NCBI RefSeq assembly: GCF_018991925.1
Contig: NW_024753828.1
Coordinates: forward strand, 1,908,014-1,972,013
Direction of reading: 5' to 3'
DNA length: 64,000 bases
From: Homarus americanus
Taxonomy: Eukaryota; Arthropoda; Malacostraca; Decapoda; Nephropidae
Of this stretch, positions 23,757-35,300 are shown in pieces (the stretch's first letter is position 1; each line of letters opens with the position of its first letter). The notes below the pieces were generated by a model. The model was not told the origin of the DNA. It saw only the letters and a program-made list of their open reading frames with translations, and did no database searches. Both the position numbers and the translations under genes were made by a program.

Positions 23757-23826
23757 ATTAATATTAATATTAATATTATTATTATTATTATTAATTATTA
23801 TTATTATTATTATTATTTCAATAATT
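23413..23826 (+). repeat. Retroposon 3' tail and long compound (ATT)n/(AATATT)n microsatellite
   Basis: 23413-23590 repeats the sequence at 6541-6700. It is followed by about 230 bp of ATT/AATATT/GTT repeats that grew from the tail. No gene. Confidence 0.85.
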
Positions 23827-23835
23827 TTTTAAATA

Positions 23836-23993
23836 CAGTCAAGCGCCAGTTACCGTCCTAGATACATTCTTGGAAACGTGATGTTAACCGAAATGGACGT
23901 TGTCCGAAATTACATAAACCTATCGGATTTATCCTAATGGAGGTTCAAGGCACCCAACCCCAAGTTTCCCATTTTACAACCCTTTATACCCAC

Positions 23994-24024
<31 letters not shown>

Positions 24025-24562
24025 GGTAAATATCATAAACACACATAGGCATGGCTAGGTTTATTACAAAGTGATGAAAAGGATACTGTAAAGTGGGTAG
24101 TCCACAAAACATGTAGCTATGTCTCTTTATTTGAGTGCCCCGTCAAAGAAGTCCGTTTTCTCTCATTTCAGGACGCCTGAGTCGTCCGTTTTCTCTTAAT
24201 TTTAGAGTGCAGTACACCAGATACTTCTTTATTCCATAGTAATGACACAGAATTTGAAATTGCAACCCCTTGTTGAGGCAACTAGATATGTCTGATTACA
24301 GCAAATGTGTTTTTGTCAATTTGTGGGTGAAAGATTTTATCCTCAATAGATGTAGGTTGACATCACACCTGGAGGCAAATGCCTAAGGAAGGAAGGATAT
24401 TCCTTTAACACATAATATCTGGCCAGTATGGGGAGGATCATCGTGTCTCCGTCAGGGGGTCGTGGAGTGGTGGTCCAGCATGCGTCACTTTTTTGGGGGG
24501 GGGGGCACGGACGTATATGCGATCGGACGTTGTTCGGTTGGACGTTAACCGGCGCATGACTG
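23836..24562. mobile_element. 727-bp Tigger-like element (CAGTCAAGCGCC family)
   Basis: Left CAGTCAAGCGCCAGTTACCG and right inverse CAGTCATGCGCCGGTTAACG, each beside TA. An internal 360-bp block (24120-24480) is present in inverse orientation at 47110-47480 in the element at 47033. A (TA)n run is at 23998-24024. Confidence 0.85.
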
Positions 24563-24565
24563 TAA

Positions 24566-24740
24566 ACATGGAGACTACAATAATTGGATGACGCAGAGGA
24601 GGAGACAGGGCTGGGTGAGTCATCAAGTTCGCTTTCTTCAGACAGGCTAACATACTTGCTTGTTGAAGGTACTGGATCATCTTTGGGGAGTGAAGAGAAT
24701 TGCTCCGCTATTTGCAATTGCGATAATCTCAACAAGTTTC
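24566..24740 (-). pseudogene. C-terminal fragment of a Tigger transposase
   Basis: On the minus strand it reads QFSSLPKDDPVPSTSK and LSEESELDDSPSPVSSSAS, closely matching the end of the plus-strand relic at 50890-51018 (SLPKDVPIPSTSK, LSEESDIDDPPSPVSSSAS). Only this tail is present, next to the right end of the 23836 element. Confidence 0.75.
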
Positions 24741-25447
24741 ATGCCCGTAACCTTTGCAATAAGTGAGGCAGCCCTGTACTACAGGGCTGCCTCATAATCA
24801 ACACCGGTTGATTAGGAGTTGTTGATAATTTTTATAATGGCTGGGACTGGGCTGTTCTAACAGCAAGTGTTTGTGTGTGTGTCTACACACAGACATACAA
24901 TGCAGGTTAAAGAAATAATTGTTCAAAGGGCAAACACTAAAGGGAATATGCATTTCTTTGTACTGTATACAAGTAATAATGTAACCCCCCCGGCCGTCAG
25001 CAAATGTTATTCATGGATTTGGCTATCCGCGGCCATTTTGAGAACCTAGCCCCCACGAATTTGAAGGGCATGCTGTACAGTATTATACTCAGTGTTTACT
25101 GCCCTGCCATTTGAGCCTGTTGTTTGCTCTCCGTGTTTTGATGTTATCCTTAGTTAATGATACAGTAGTTTAGCTTAACTGGGTTTTTCAGGAATGTAAC
25201 CTGACTGTTAAACAAGGGATACCTGTATAACAGAAAAAGGGTTCCAAAAGTGAAGAAAAGAACATTCACATACCATGACTTCATCAGCTCCCCATTATTC
25301 TGATATATGGTAGTAAGGGAGATATGTGTGATACGAGGATTACACCATAAAATGATTACAAAAAACATACTCTGTCATTTCTTTTGAGTCTGATTGCTGA
25401 CAACAATAATTGAGATTTTCTTCCATACAGATAAAGGTAACGCAGTA

Positions 25448-26044
25448 CAGTATAGTCTCGATTTACGAGGATTTGGTTTACGCGTTTGGTCATTTACGCG
25501 GCACCTTGCCAGACTGACAATTTTTATTTACACGGTTCATTCCATCATTTACGCGGGAAGCGGCGCGGGCAGGGTGCTCACAAGGTCACCCAGTCAACAG
25601 AACATTACCGAGTTCTTCACCCGCCACCGCCGACCCAAGTCAGTGATAGTGAGGATATGGACTTTGAGGGGTTTGACAAAGAGACCCTGCAAGCCTCTGT
25701 GGTGGATAGTGATACAATTGATACAGGTGATACAGGTGAGGGCCAATAATCTGCCCTCTGCCTCGGAACCAACCCCCCATCCCTGTGTGCCCAGCCATCT
25801 TTTCTACCAACGTAAGTGTTAAAAAACCTAATGTTATTTATATTTCTCTTAAATATTAATTGTGTGCACATACCATCTTAAAATTAAGATGTTATTTTTA
25901 CTACAACGTAGGTATTGTGTAGGAAAAAGTGTAGTTTGGGGGTCGGCCAATCTCTATTTCAATTAATCCCATAATTATGTTCCGTTATTTCGTTTACGCG
26001 GACCTCCACGGGTTCAATTGACCGCGTAAATGAAGACTATACTG
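25448..26044 (+). mobile_element. 597-bp MITE (CAGTATAGTCTCG family) next to exon 4
   Basis: The left end CAGTATAGTCTCGATTTACG and right inverse CAGTATAGTCTTCATTTACG are both flanked by TA. It shares a decayed transposase-tail block with 51144 and 10954. Its right end is 36 bp from the donor of host exon 4. Confidence 0.9.
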
Positions 26045-26080
26045 TACGTAAGTGTTCCGAGACAATAAAGAGGAAATTAC

Positions 26081-26272
26081 CTTTTTATGTTGCAACTTTA
26101 TTTCCAACTCATTTATGGAATGAAATGAAGGAGAGCGGGAGCTTTTACTTGAAACAACTGAAGTGGAAGACATCTCTGGACTGGAAACACTCTGTGCAGA
26201 TACATCACTACCAGAAGAGGCAAGAGAAATATCAGACTGTACATTGGGGCTACCATGACCACTTGACATACT
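26081..26272 (-). CDS. Host gene exon 4, Ser-rich linker, residues 477-540
   Basis: This 192-bp phase 0-0 exon has a very good acceptor (TTTTTTTTCCAG|AGTATG) and donor AAAAAG|GTAATT. The protein is almost entirely Ser/Val/Gly/Pro (SSGSDVSAQSVSSPEMSS), likely disordered, and closes with a helix NELEIKLQHKK that begins the second copy of the coiled-coil module. The end matches the end of exon 2 (KLKQKK) in sequence and in intron phase. A MITE ends about 36 bp inside the following intron. Confidence 0.78.
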
Positions 26273-26528
26273 CTGGAAAAAAAAATAATTATATACAGTA
26301 CAGGGGTGTATATAATAATGTATCAAGCATTTATATTCTATTTCTCTAAAACTATAAAACACTTCTTTGATAAGTTTTTATCCATTTGAAAATACAAAAA
26401 AAAATTACAACAAATATATAGAAGTGGAATTGACTTTTCACATAACAATACAGTACAGTGTATGCACATTGCTGCAAAAGTTTGCAAAATGGTAAGGAAA
26501 AAAATTCAAAACAATATAGACAAAATAC

Positions 26529-26642
26529 CTGTATACTCTCCACACTAAGGTTAGACAAAGCCTCTTCCAACTCATCTATTTGCAATTTGAGCTTGGCACC
26601 CTTGTCTGGTAGAGCCGATATATTGGCAGTACGCATCACAAG
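26529..26642 (-). CDS. Host gene exon 3, coiled-coil module A, residues 439-476
   Basis: This 114-bp phase 0-0 exon has acceptor TTTTCCATAG|CTTGTG and donor CAG|GTATTT. It reads LVMRTANISALPDKG followed by a charged heptad-like helix (KLKLQIDELEEALSNL). Joined to the KLKQKK end of exon 2 it forms a module repeated by exons 4 and 5. It is too short to be found by simple frame length and was located by splice sites and phase. It lies only 256 bp from exon 4, whereas its upstream intron is 16.7 kb. Confidence 0.78.
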
Positions 26643-26880
26643 CTATGGAAAATATAACAAAGCATTTACAGTTAACATTCTAGCGGAGTTGGAAATTATC
26701 ATTCAATCTTACCAACATGAATTATTTTTTGACAAGATGAACACATGAAAAAGTAATACAAAAATAAAAGTAGAAAAAACTGAGAAAGCAACGAAACAGA
26801 TACTCCTGCCTGCAAATAAAGTGTACTGTACATGTACTGCCTACTGAGATAGTCCAGCCAAGAAGAGACGAAATACAGTA

Positions 26881-27030
26881 CAGTGGTCCCACGGTTAACG
26901 AACACAATTTGTTCCACAGAGTCGTTCGTTAATCAAAAATTTCGTTAACCGAATCCATTATTTCAATGGGATATTAGGTAACTGGTTCCAGCTCACAGAA
27001 AAGTCCATACAAAGTAAAGCCAAAAAATGC
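26881..27030. mobile_element. End fragment of the CAGTGGTCCC family, empty-site reference
   Basis: CAGTGGTCCCACGGTTAACG follows TA. It runs through AACTGGTTCCAGCTCACAGAAAAG (written in part) into CCATACAAAGTAAA, and so shows the uninterrupted state of the site occupied at 28121 in the neighbouring copy. Confidence 0.8.
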
Positions 27031-27055
27031 ATAGTCAGAAACAACTAAAATTCCC

Positions 27056-27480
27056 CTAAATCAGGGCTGTAGGGGGGCTGAGAGACCTGGGTGATGCGAT
27101 ATTTTGCCAAAAAACCCTGCATAAGACATTAAGAATGGGCAGGTGCGTTGTCATGATGAAGCTGCCAGTCACCACTTGCCCACAGCTGCGGTTGTTTTCT
27201 TCTTATCGCATCCCTCAGCCGGCAAAAAACTTCGATGTAGTACTCCTTCGTTATTGTTTGGCCTGGACGAGATTAAGGAGAATGCAACAAGACAGCTCAA
27301 GATCCCGAAAGAGGACTTTGCAGACTGTTTTGAAAAGTGGAAGGGATGCTGGGAGAAGTGTGTGAGGTCCCAAGGGGAGTGCTTTGAAGGGAACTAAGGC
27401 GCCATTGTCCTAGGTAAGCAATATTTTTTTAAGCTTAAAATGTCGACTTATACGCCACAATTTACGGCACTGTAATTGCT
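27056..27480 (+). pseudogene. Mariner-like transposase C-terminal relic
   Basis: The plus-strand frame 27143-27397 includes HHLPTAAVVFFLSHPSAGKK and, at its end, DEIKENATRQLKIPKEDF, CFEKWKGCWEKCV and GECFEGN. This is the characteristic end of mariner-type transposases (xCFxxWxxRWxKCVxxxGxYFEGD). Only this tail is readable. Confidence 0.7.
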
Positions 27481-28013
27481 TCGATAACCGTTCATTCACT
27501 ATCCAACGACATTTCGCAGTCCCTATTGCCCATTTTCTAAATATACGGGACAGTAAATCCAAGAGGCATCACGAACATCAGGTTTTTGAAGTGACCCAAG
27601 AAATGGATTCATCATATGAGGCGCTCAGAATTACAAGGGGGTAAAGAGCCACCGTGGGCAAAATGCATTTTTTGATGGATATCACTATTTTCACCCTTCC
27701 TCTACATGTTGGATGTAACCCCCAAGGTAGACTAGAAATATGGTTGAAAGTCTTTCAAAAATAGGGTGTCATTTCGCCTCAGGCGGGAGCTACGTATCTG
27801 GCTGTGTGTTCAGTAAGTAAAGGTGGTCACATCCCGTTCAGAGTGAGAGGAGCAATTTTTAGAGAGGGCAGAGAAAGACTTTGAACAGTACATGATTGAT
27901 TATGACGAGGCCATTAAAGTTATACGCACTCCTCAGGATTTACGTAATTTCAAGTTACTACGATCATCAAGGTTAATAAAACGAAGGAACTATACAAAGT
28001 AAGATTGTAATAC
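27481..28013. other. Unassigned intron sequence
   Basis: No transposon ends were recognised. A 47-codon open stretch ends near 27989 (AEKDFEQYMIDYDEAIKVIR in part). It has protein-like composition but no start, partner or match that I know, so it is not called as a gene. Confidence 0.3.
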
Positions 28014-28120
28014 TATAGTGGTCCCTCGGTTAACGAACACAATTCGTTACAGTCGTTCGTTACCCGAATCCATTGTTTCAATAGGATATTGGGAAACTGG
28101 TTCCAGCTCACAGAAAAGTA

Positions 28121-30768
28121 CAGTGACCCCTCGTTTAACGAACACCTCGGTTAACGTAATTTCGATTAACGAACTGCCTTCCATAAGGATCTTCAATTCG
28201 GTTAACGAAAAAAAATTCGGTTAACGAAGTTCTTACGAACCGACCTCAACATGTTTTCGCTTGCACTAACCGGGCAACCAGCTTTAGTATCAGTCCGCCA
28301 ATACATTAATCGGTTCTAGGGCTTAAATTCCTTACTATTTTAGTAAATATCAAGAAGTTTATACTATTCAATAATTTTAAAAGTTTAATATTCAATTTTT
28401 TAGTCATTTTAACAATTATTGAACATAATTGAAGGTAAAGTGACTAGTTTAATGAGCGGCATCCAGCCTCTCAACACAGCAAACAGGAGTTAGACTCTCT
28501 CTGTTTTCACTGGAGGTAACATCTTGCTTGAGACTCTTCAACTAAACGCTTTTTTCTGTGTTTCCAAGCAAATTATTGGTCATTTTGAAATTTATTTTAC
28601 ATATTGACAATATATAGCGCAGTGCAGTGTTATTTTAAAGAAAATATTCTTTATTTACAGCTAGTTTAACTTTTAAAAACACGTGTTGACATTGTTTGAA
28701 TCCAGCATGGGGCCTAAGAGATCAAAAAAAGCAATTTCAATCCAAATCAAGCAGGAAATAATAAAAAAACATGAACAAGGCATTAAATCAAATGCGCTAT
28801 GCAAAGAATATGGCATGTCGGCATCAACTGTGTCGACAATTCTTGCACAAAAAGACAAATTTAAAGAAGTGAACGTGAGACAAATCTACAAGTGTTTAAA
28901 AGTAGATCCCTAATCGTAGAAACTGACAGGTTACTTATCATCTGGATTAGGGAAAAACAGATGAAAGGTGATTCAGTTTCTGGTGATTTCATTTGTGAAA
29001 GAGCCAGGGAGATTTATGAACATTTAAAGGCAGATCAACCTGGTTCTTCAGGAACAGAATTTGAAGATTTTCGGGCTAGCAAAGGCTGGTTCGAAAAATT
29101 TAAGAAAAGAAGTGACATTTTAAGTGTTGTTAGGCATGCTGAAGCTGCTAGTGCTGATAAAGAAGGGGCAGCAAAGTTTTTAGTTGAATTTAAAAAACTG
29201 ATGGAAGAAGAAAATTATCTTCCACAGCAAGTGTTCAATGTGGACGAAACTGGGCTGTTCTGGAAAAAGATGCCCAAAAGAACATTCATCACCAAAGATG
29301 AAGCCTCTTTACCTGGGCATAAACCCATGAAAGACCGTCTCACTCTATTGCTTGGTGCCAATGCTTCAGGGGATTTCCGACTGAAGCCTATGCTTGTCTA
29401 TCACTCTGAAAACCCCAGGGTGTTCAAGCAACAGAAAGTGGTAAGAACAAAACTTGGAGTTTATTGGAAGTCCAACTGTAAGGCATGGGTGACAAGACAC
29501 CTCTTTAATGAATAGGCTGTTGATGTGTTTTGCCCTTCTGTCAAGAGATACCTAACCACCAATAAACTCCCTTTAAAGGTTCTTCTCCTCATGGATAATG
29601 CTCCTGGTCATGACCCTGACCTTGCCAGCAATTTGACTTTGTGAAAGTGTTGTTTTTGCCTCCAAACACTACATCAATCATACAGCCAATGGACCAGAAT
29701 GTAATCAGCAACTTCAAGAAGTTGTACATGAAGAAAATGTTTAGGAGGTGTCATCAGGCAACTTCCACTGATCCTGAACTAACACAAACAGTTCTGGAAG
29801 ACACAATTCAACGTCCTGGAGGCTGTAAAATTGATTGTGTCATCATGGCAAGAAGTCTCCACTAGAACCCTCAATTCTTCATGGAAAGCACTGTGGCCAT
29901 CAGTAGTCCATGATTTTGAGGGATTTGAGGAAGAAACAGAGTTGGACCAGGAGATTGTGTCCATTGGTCAGTCAATGGGCCTTGAAGTGGAGGAGAAGGA
30001 TGTGGAAGAGCTTGTGATGTCTCATGAGGAGGAACTTACTCCTGAAGACTTGAAGCAACTGGATGAGATGTTACGGGTAGAGGCTGACAGTGGTGAGGAG
30101 GAAATTGAAAGTGATGACCATATGTCAGCTAAACAGTTGAAAGATGTGATTTACTACTGGGAGAAGTTCAGGGAACTGGCTTCAAAGCACCCAGAAGTGG
30201 AAAAAACTGAACTAGCTTTGTGTCATGTTGAGGACTCCGTGGTCTCCTTCTTTAAACACAAGTTAATGGTGAGGAGGACAGGTGTCCCACATACCACAAT
30301 TGACACTTTCTTCAGTAAAAGGCAGAGGGAACAAGATGCTGGCCCTCAGCCTTCCACTTCAAGAAGGAGAGAGGATGATGCTAGCCCTCAGCCTTCCACT
30401 TCAAGAAGGAGAGAGGATGTTCATGGTGGAGAATCTGTCAGTCCAGCGGTTCTTGACATTTTCATGGAAGGTGACTCACCTTCCAAGAAGCAGTAAAATG
30501 CTTCTCCTCCACCTCCACTTCCTTCTCTTCTCCCTTCTCCTCCTCCACCTCCCACTTCAAATGCACATCATCATCATCCAGGAGCCTTCTACATACACAC
30601 CTCAAAGTAAGTAAATTTTTCTACCATTTTTGTTGAAGTTAGGAAATTTTCGGTGAGCTGGAACCAATTACCCAAAAACCCATTGAAACAATGGTTTCGG
30701 TTAACGAACGTTTCGGTTAACGAACGACCTTCTGGAACGGATTGAATTCGTTAATGGAGGGGTCACTG
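28121..30768 (+). mobile_element. Inner Tigger element with near-full-length transposase relic
   Basis: Starts CAGTGACCCCTCGTTTAACG and ends with the inverse of CAGTGACCCCTCCATTAACG; TA on both sides. The left subterminal region carries TTAACG at 28135, 28151, 28166, 28202 and 28221. Its length of 2.65 kb and its coding content mark it as a decayed autonomous copy. Confidence 0.92.
28707..30496 (+). pseudogene. Tigger transposase pseudogene (CENP-B/DDE type)
   Basis: The protein begins MGPKRSKKAISIQIKQEI, with a helix-turn-helix (ALCKEYGMSASTVSTIL). The CENP-B-type second DNA-binding region (ERAREIYEHLKADQ ... SKGWFEKFKKR) follows a shift near 28.9 kb. Catalytic Asps are seen in FNVDETGLFWKK, LLLMDNAPGH and IIQPMDQNVISNF. 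Stops lie at 29513-29515 and near 29640, with frameshifts near 28900, 29640 and 29830. The acidic C-terminal part and PHTTIDTFFSKR tail are open to 30496. The family order is complete, but the gene is broken. Confidence 0.88.
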
Positions 30769-31510
30769 TACATACAAAGTAAAAAAAATGCAGTAAAGTA
30801 CACTTACTTTGAGGTGTGTATGTAGAAGGTTCCTGGTTGATGATAATGATGGGAATTAGAAGTGGGGGTGGAGGAGAAGGGAGAAGAGAAGGAAGTGGGG
30901 ATGGAGAAGAAATCACCTTTCAGGGTACCCATGCTTGATGCCGTCATTTCACTAATAAAATTTTAAGTTCATTTGGTGTAATTCAAGATTATTTTATTAA
31001 AATCAACACTGCACTATGATATATATTAACAATATGTTAACTAAATTTCAGAATGACCAATAATTTCAATGTAAAAATATTCAATACACCAACAAAATAG
31101 ATGTTCACTCCACTGTCAACAAAGCCAGACTGACGCCTGGTGGCTGAGTCAAGCGGCTGATGGGCACACAAAAAACTAGTTCCCTGTACTGCATATATTA
31201 TCAATATGTTAACTAAATTTTAAAATGACTAATAATTTTAATATATAAAAAATGCAAAAATATTAAAGAGCACAACTTTCTGGATATTTACTCCACTGGA
31301 AACGAATGTAAACATAGAACAGATTACTGAATTGGCAGACTAGCCCATCAGCTGATCAACTGATGCTCACAACAATACAGTACATGTTTTACGTAAGGAT
31401 TTCGTTAATCGAAGTTTTGTTCGTTAACTGAATTGAAGATACTTATGGGAGGTAATTCGTTAACCGAAATTTCGTTAATCGAACCGTTCGTTAACCGAGG
31501 GACCACTATA

Positions 31511-32320
31511 TTATCATAATAATGTTTTTACCAAAGATTATGCAAACTTTCTCCGCCTTTGTATTCGTAGTATGTTACTTACGTTGGGGGGAGGAGAGGT
31601 TAATGGTGGAGGGGAATGAGTGTAGTGGTGTTTCCTTATTATTACTCACTATTATACTCAACAATATTATAAATCTTTGGCTAATAATAGGGACAGAAAG
31701 ATAAATACTAATAGGCAAATGAGTTTTTTATTATTTTCTATTTCATTTTAGGGGGAGTTTGGGGGGTTTATGGGGGAGGGGGATAAGATGAGTGTTGTTT
31801 CCAGTGATCATTAACTTGTTTTACAGTATTAGCCCACAAAAATAAGAAAATTTTGCAGAAAAATGCAATTATTGTTGGTTTGAAGCTCAAACAACTGTAC
31901 ATCACGGGTAGTTATTCTCATTCAACTCGCGATAAAATAATAACTATTCACAGTAATAACTTCCAGTTTTCACAGTTCGTTAGGAGAGGAATTCAGCTGC
32001 ATGATAAAAAAAAACTCTAGCTTAAAAAACAACAAAATTATGGTTGTTTGAGCTTAGAAAAACTTTAAACTCTTTATTTTCCGCTTTTTAACTTTGATGC
32101 TTCACCCCCATATAAAATGAAGCGCCTCATATCTGATATTTAAGTTTGACAAATTCATTTGTCAGGTTACTTCGGATGTTCAGGATTCCTCTTCAGACTT
32201 ACTGCACTAAGTGTTTACAAAATATGGGTATATAAGATTTCGTTATGAGGGCATGCCTGTACAGTACATTCCTATCAAACATATGATGTTGAAGTAGCAT
32301 ATTAAGTTAGCGGATATATT
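31511..32320. other. Intron 2 sequence left of the satellite array
   Basis: AT-rich with G-rich tracts (GGGGGGAGGAGAGG near 31590, GGGGGGTTTATGGGGGAGGG near 31760). No gene or transposon end was recognised. Confidence 0.5.
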
Positions 32321-32321
32321 G

Positions 32322-35300
32322 CACTGGTGGCTGTCATACCGTGTTGGTGGCTGTCACAATGTACTGTGTTGGTGGCCGTCACAATGTATTGTACTGTGTT
32401 GGTGGCTGTTACAATGTACTGTGTTGGTGGCCATCACAATGTACTGTGTTGGTGGCTGTCACAATGTACTGTGTTGGTGGCTGTCACAATGTACTGTGTT
32501 GGTGGCTGTCACAATGTACTGTGTTGGTGGCCGTCACAATGTACTGTGTTGGTGGCTGTTACAATGCCTGTGTTGGTGGGTGTCACAATGTACTGTGTTG
32601 GTGGAGTGTCTAATGTACTGTGTTGGTGGCTATCACAATGTACTGTGTTGAGTGGCTGTCACAATGTACTGTGTTGGTGGCTGTCACAATGTATATGTTG
32701 GTGGCTGTCACAATATACTGTGTTGGTGGCCGTCACAATGTGTTGGTCACAATACTGTTGCGGTCGTCAATGTACTGTGTTGGTGGTCAGTCAATGTACT
32801 GGTGTTGCGGTCACACAATGTACTGTGTTGGTGGCTGTCACAATGTACTGTGTTGGTGGCTGTCACAATGTACTGTGTTGTGGCCGTCACAATGTAACTG
32901 TGTTGGTGGCTCATCACAATGTACTGTGTTGGTGGCTGTCACAATGTACTGTGTTGGTGGCCGTCACAATGTACTGTGTTGGTGGCCGTCACAATGTACT
33001 GTGTTGGTGGCTGTCACAATGTACTGTGTTGGTGGCTGTCACAATGTACTGTGTTGGTGGCCGTCACAATGTACTGTGTTGGTGGCCGTCACAATGTACT
33101 GTGTTGGTGGCTGTCATATGTACTGTGTTGGTGGCTGTCACAATGTACTGTGTTGGTGGCCGTCACAATGTACTGTGTTGGTGGTCACACTGATGTGATG
33201 GTGGCCGTCACAATGTACTGTGTTGGTGGCGGTCACAATGTACTGTGTTGGTGGCTGTCACAATGTACTGTGTTGGTCCGTCACAATGTACTGTGTTGGT
33301 GGCTGTCACAACAAACGTGTTGGTGGCTGTCACAATGTACTGTGGGTGGCCGTCACAATGTACTGTGTTGGTGGCCGTCACAATGTACTGGTGGTGGCCA
33401 TCACAATGTATTGGTGGCCGTCACATTGTGTTGTGGTTGGCCGTCACATTGTGCTGTGTTGGTGGCTGTCATACTGTGTTGGTGGCTAATGTACTGTGTT
33501 GGTGTCACAATGTACTGTGTTGGTGGCCGTCACAATGTACTGTGATGGTATAATCACAATGTACTGTGTTGGTGGCTGTCACAATGTACTGTGTTGGTGG
33601 TCACAATGTACTGTGTTGGTGGCTGCAATGTACTGGTGGTATGTGTACTGTGTTGGTGTCACAATGTACTGTGTTGGTGGTCACCAATGTACTGAGTTGG
33701 TGGCTGTCATACTGTACTGTACGTGGTTATCATACTGAGATGGTGGCTGTCACAATGTACTTTGTTGGTGGCTGTCACAATGTACTGTGTTGGTGGCTGT
33801 CACAATGTACTGTGTTGGTGGCCGTCACAATGTACTGTGTTGGTGTCGCCAATGTACTGTGTTGGTGGCTGTCACAATGTACTGTGTTGGTGGCTGTCAC
33901 ATGTACTGTGTTGGTGGCTGTCATACTGTACCGTGTACGTGGTTATCATCGAGATGGTGGCTGTCACAATGTACTGTGTTGGTGGCTGTCACAATGTACT
34001 GTGTTGGTGGCCGTCACAATGTACTTTGTTGCTGTCACAATGTACTGTGTTGGTGGCTGTCACAATGTACTGTGTTGGTGGCTGTCACAATGTTACTGTG
34101 TTGGTGGCCGTCACAATGTACTGTGTTGGTTGCTGTCACAATACAATACGCGTCATACTGTGTTGGTGGTCACAATGTACTTTGTTGCGGTCACAATGTA
34201 CTTTGTTGGTCTGTCACAATGTAATTGTGTTGCTGTCATCAATGTACTGTGTTGGTGCCGCCAATGTACTGTGTTGGTGGCTGTCACAATGTACTGTGTT
34301 GGTGGCCGTCACAATGTACTGTGTTGGTGGCAGTCACAATGTACTGTGTTGTGCCGTCACAATGTACTGTGATGGTGGCCGTCACAATGTACTGTGTTGG
34401 TGGCTGTCACAATGTACTGTGTTGGTCTGCCCAATGTACTGTGTTGGTCCGTCACATGTACTGTGTTGGTGGCTGTCACAATGTACGTGATGGTGGCCAT
34501 CACAATGTATGTGTTGGTGGCTGTCACAATGTACTGTGTTGGTGGCTGTCTCAATGTACTGTGTTGGTGGCTGTCACAATGTACTGTGTTGGTGGCTGTC
34601 AATGTACTGTGATGGTGGCCATCACAATGTACTGTGTTGGTGGCTGTCACAATGTACTGTGTTGGTGGCTGTCACAATGTACTGTGTTGGTGGCTGTCAC
34701 AATGTACTGTGTTGGTGGCTGTCACAATGTACTGTGTTGGTGGCCATCACAATGTACTGTGTTGGTGGCTGTCACAATGTACTGTGTTGGTGGCTGTCAC
34801 AATGTACTGTGATGGTGGCCATCACAATGTACTTTGTTGGTGGCTGTCACAATGTACTGTGTTGGTGGCTGTCACAATGTACCTGTTGGTGGCCTGTCAC
34901 AATGTACTGTGTTGTGGCCGTCACAATGTACTTTGATGGTACATCACAATGATTTTGTTGGTGGCTGTCACAATGTACTGTGTTGGTGGCTGTCACAATG
35001 TACTGTGTTGGTCCATCACAATGTACTTTGTTGGTGGCTGTCACATGTACTGTGTTGGTCGTCACAATGTACTGTGTTGTGGCTGTCACATGTACTGTGT
35101 TGTGGCTGTCACAATGTACTGTTGGTGGCTGTCATGTACTGTGTTGGTGGCCGTCACAATGTACTGTGTTGGTGGCCGTCACAATGTACTGTGTTGTGGC
35201 TGTCACAATGTACTGTGTTGGTGGCCTGTCACAATGTACTTTGTTGGTGGCTGTCACAATGTACTGTGTTGGTGGCTGTCACAATGTACTGGATGGTGGC

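Larger units (their letters stand above)
28016..31508 (-). mobile_element. Outer Tigger-like element, interrupted by an autonomous relative
   Basis: The ends TAGTGGTCCCTCGGTTAACG (28016) and its inverse (31508) are each flanked by TA. Removing 28121-30768 leaves about 0.84 kb, the size of the 8301 and 55388 copies. The internal TGAGGTGTGTATGTAGAAGG block shows it points left. Confidence 0.9.

Noticed and set aside
27848..27990. 47-codon stretch with protein-like composition
   Set aside because: No start, no acceptor or donor that fits the host gene phase, no match known to me.
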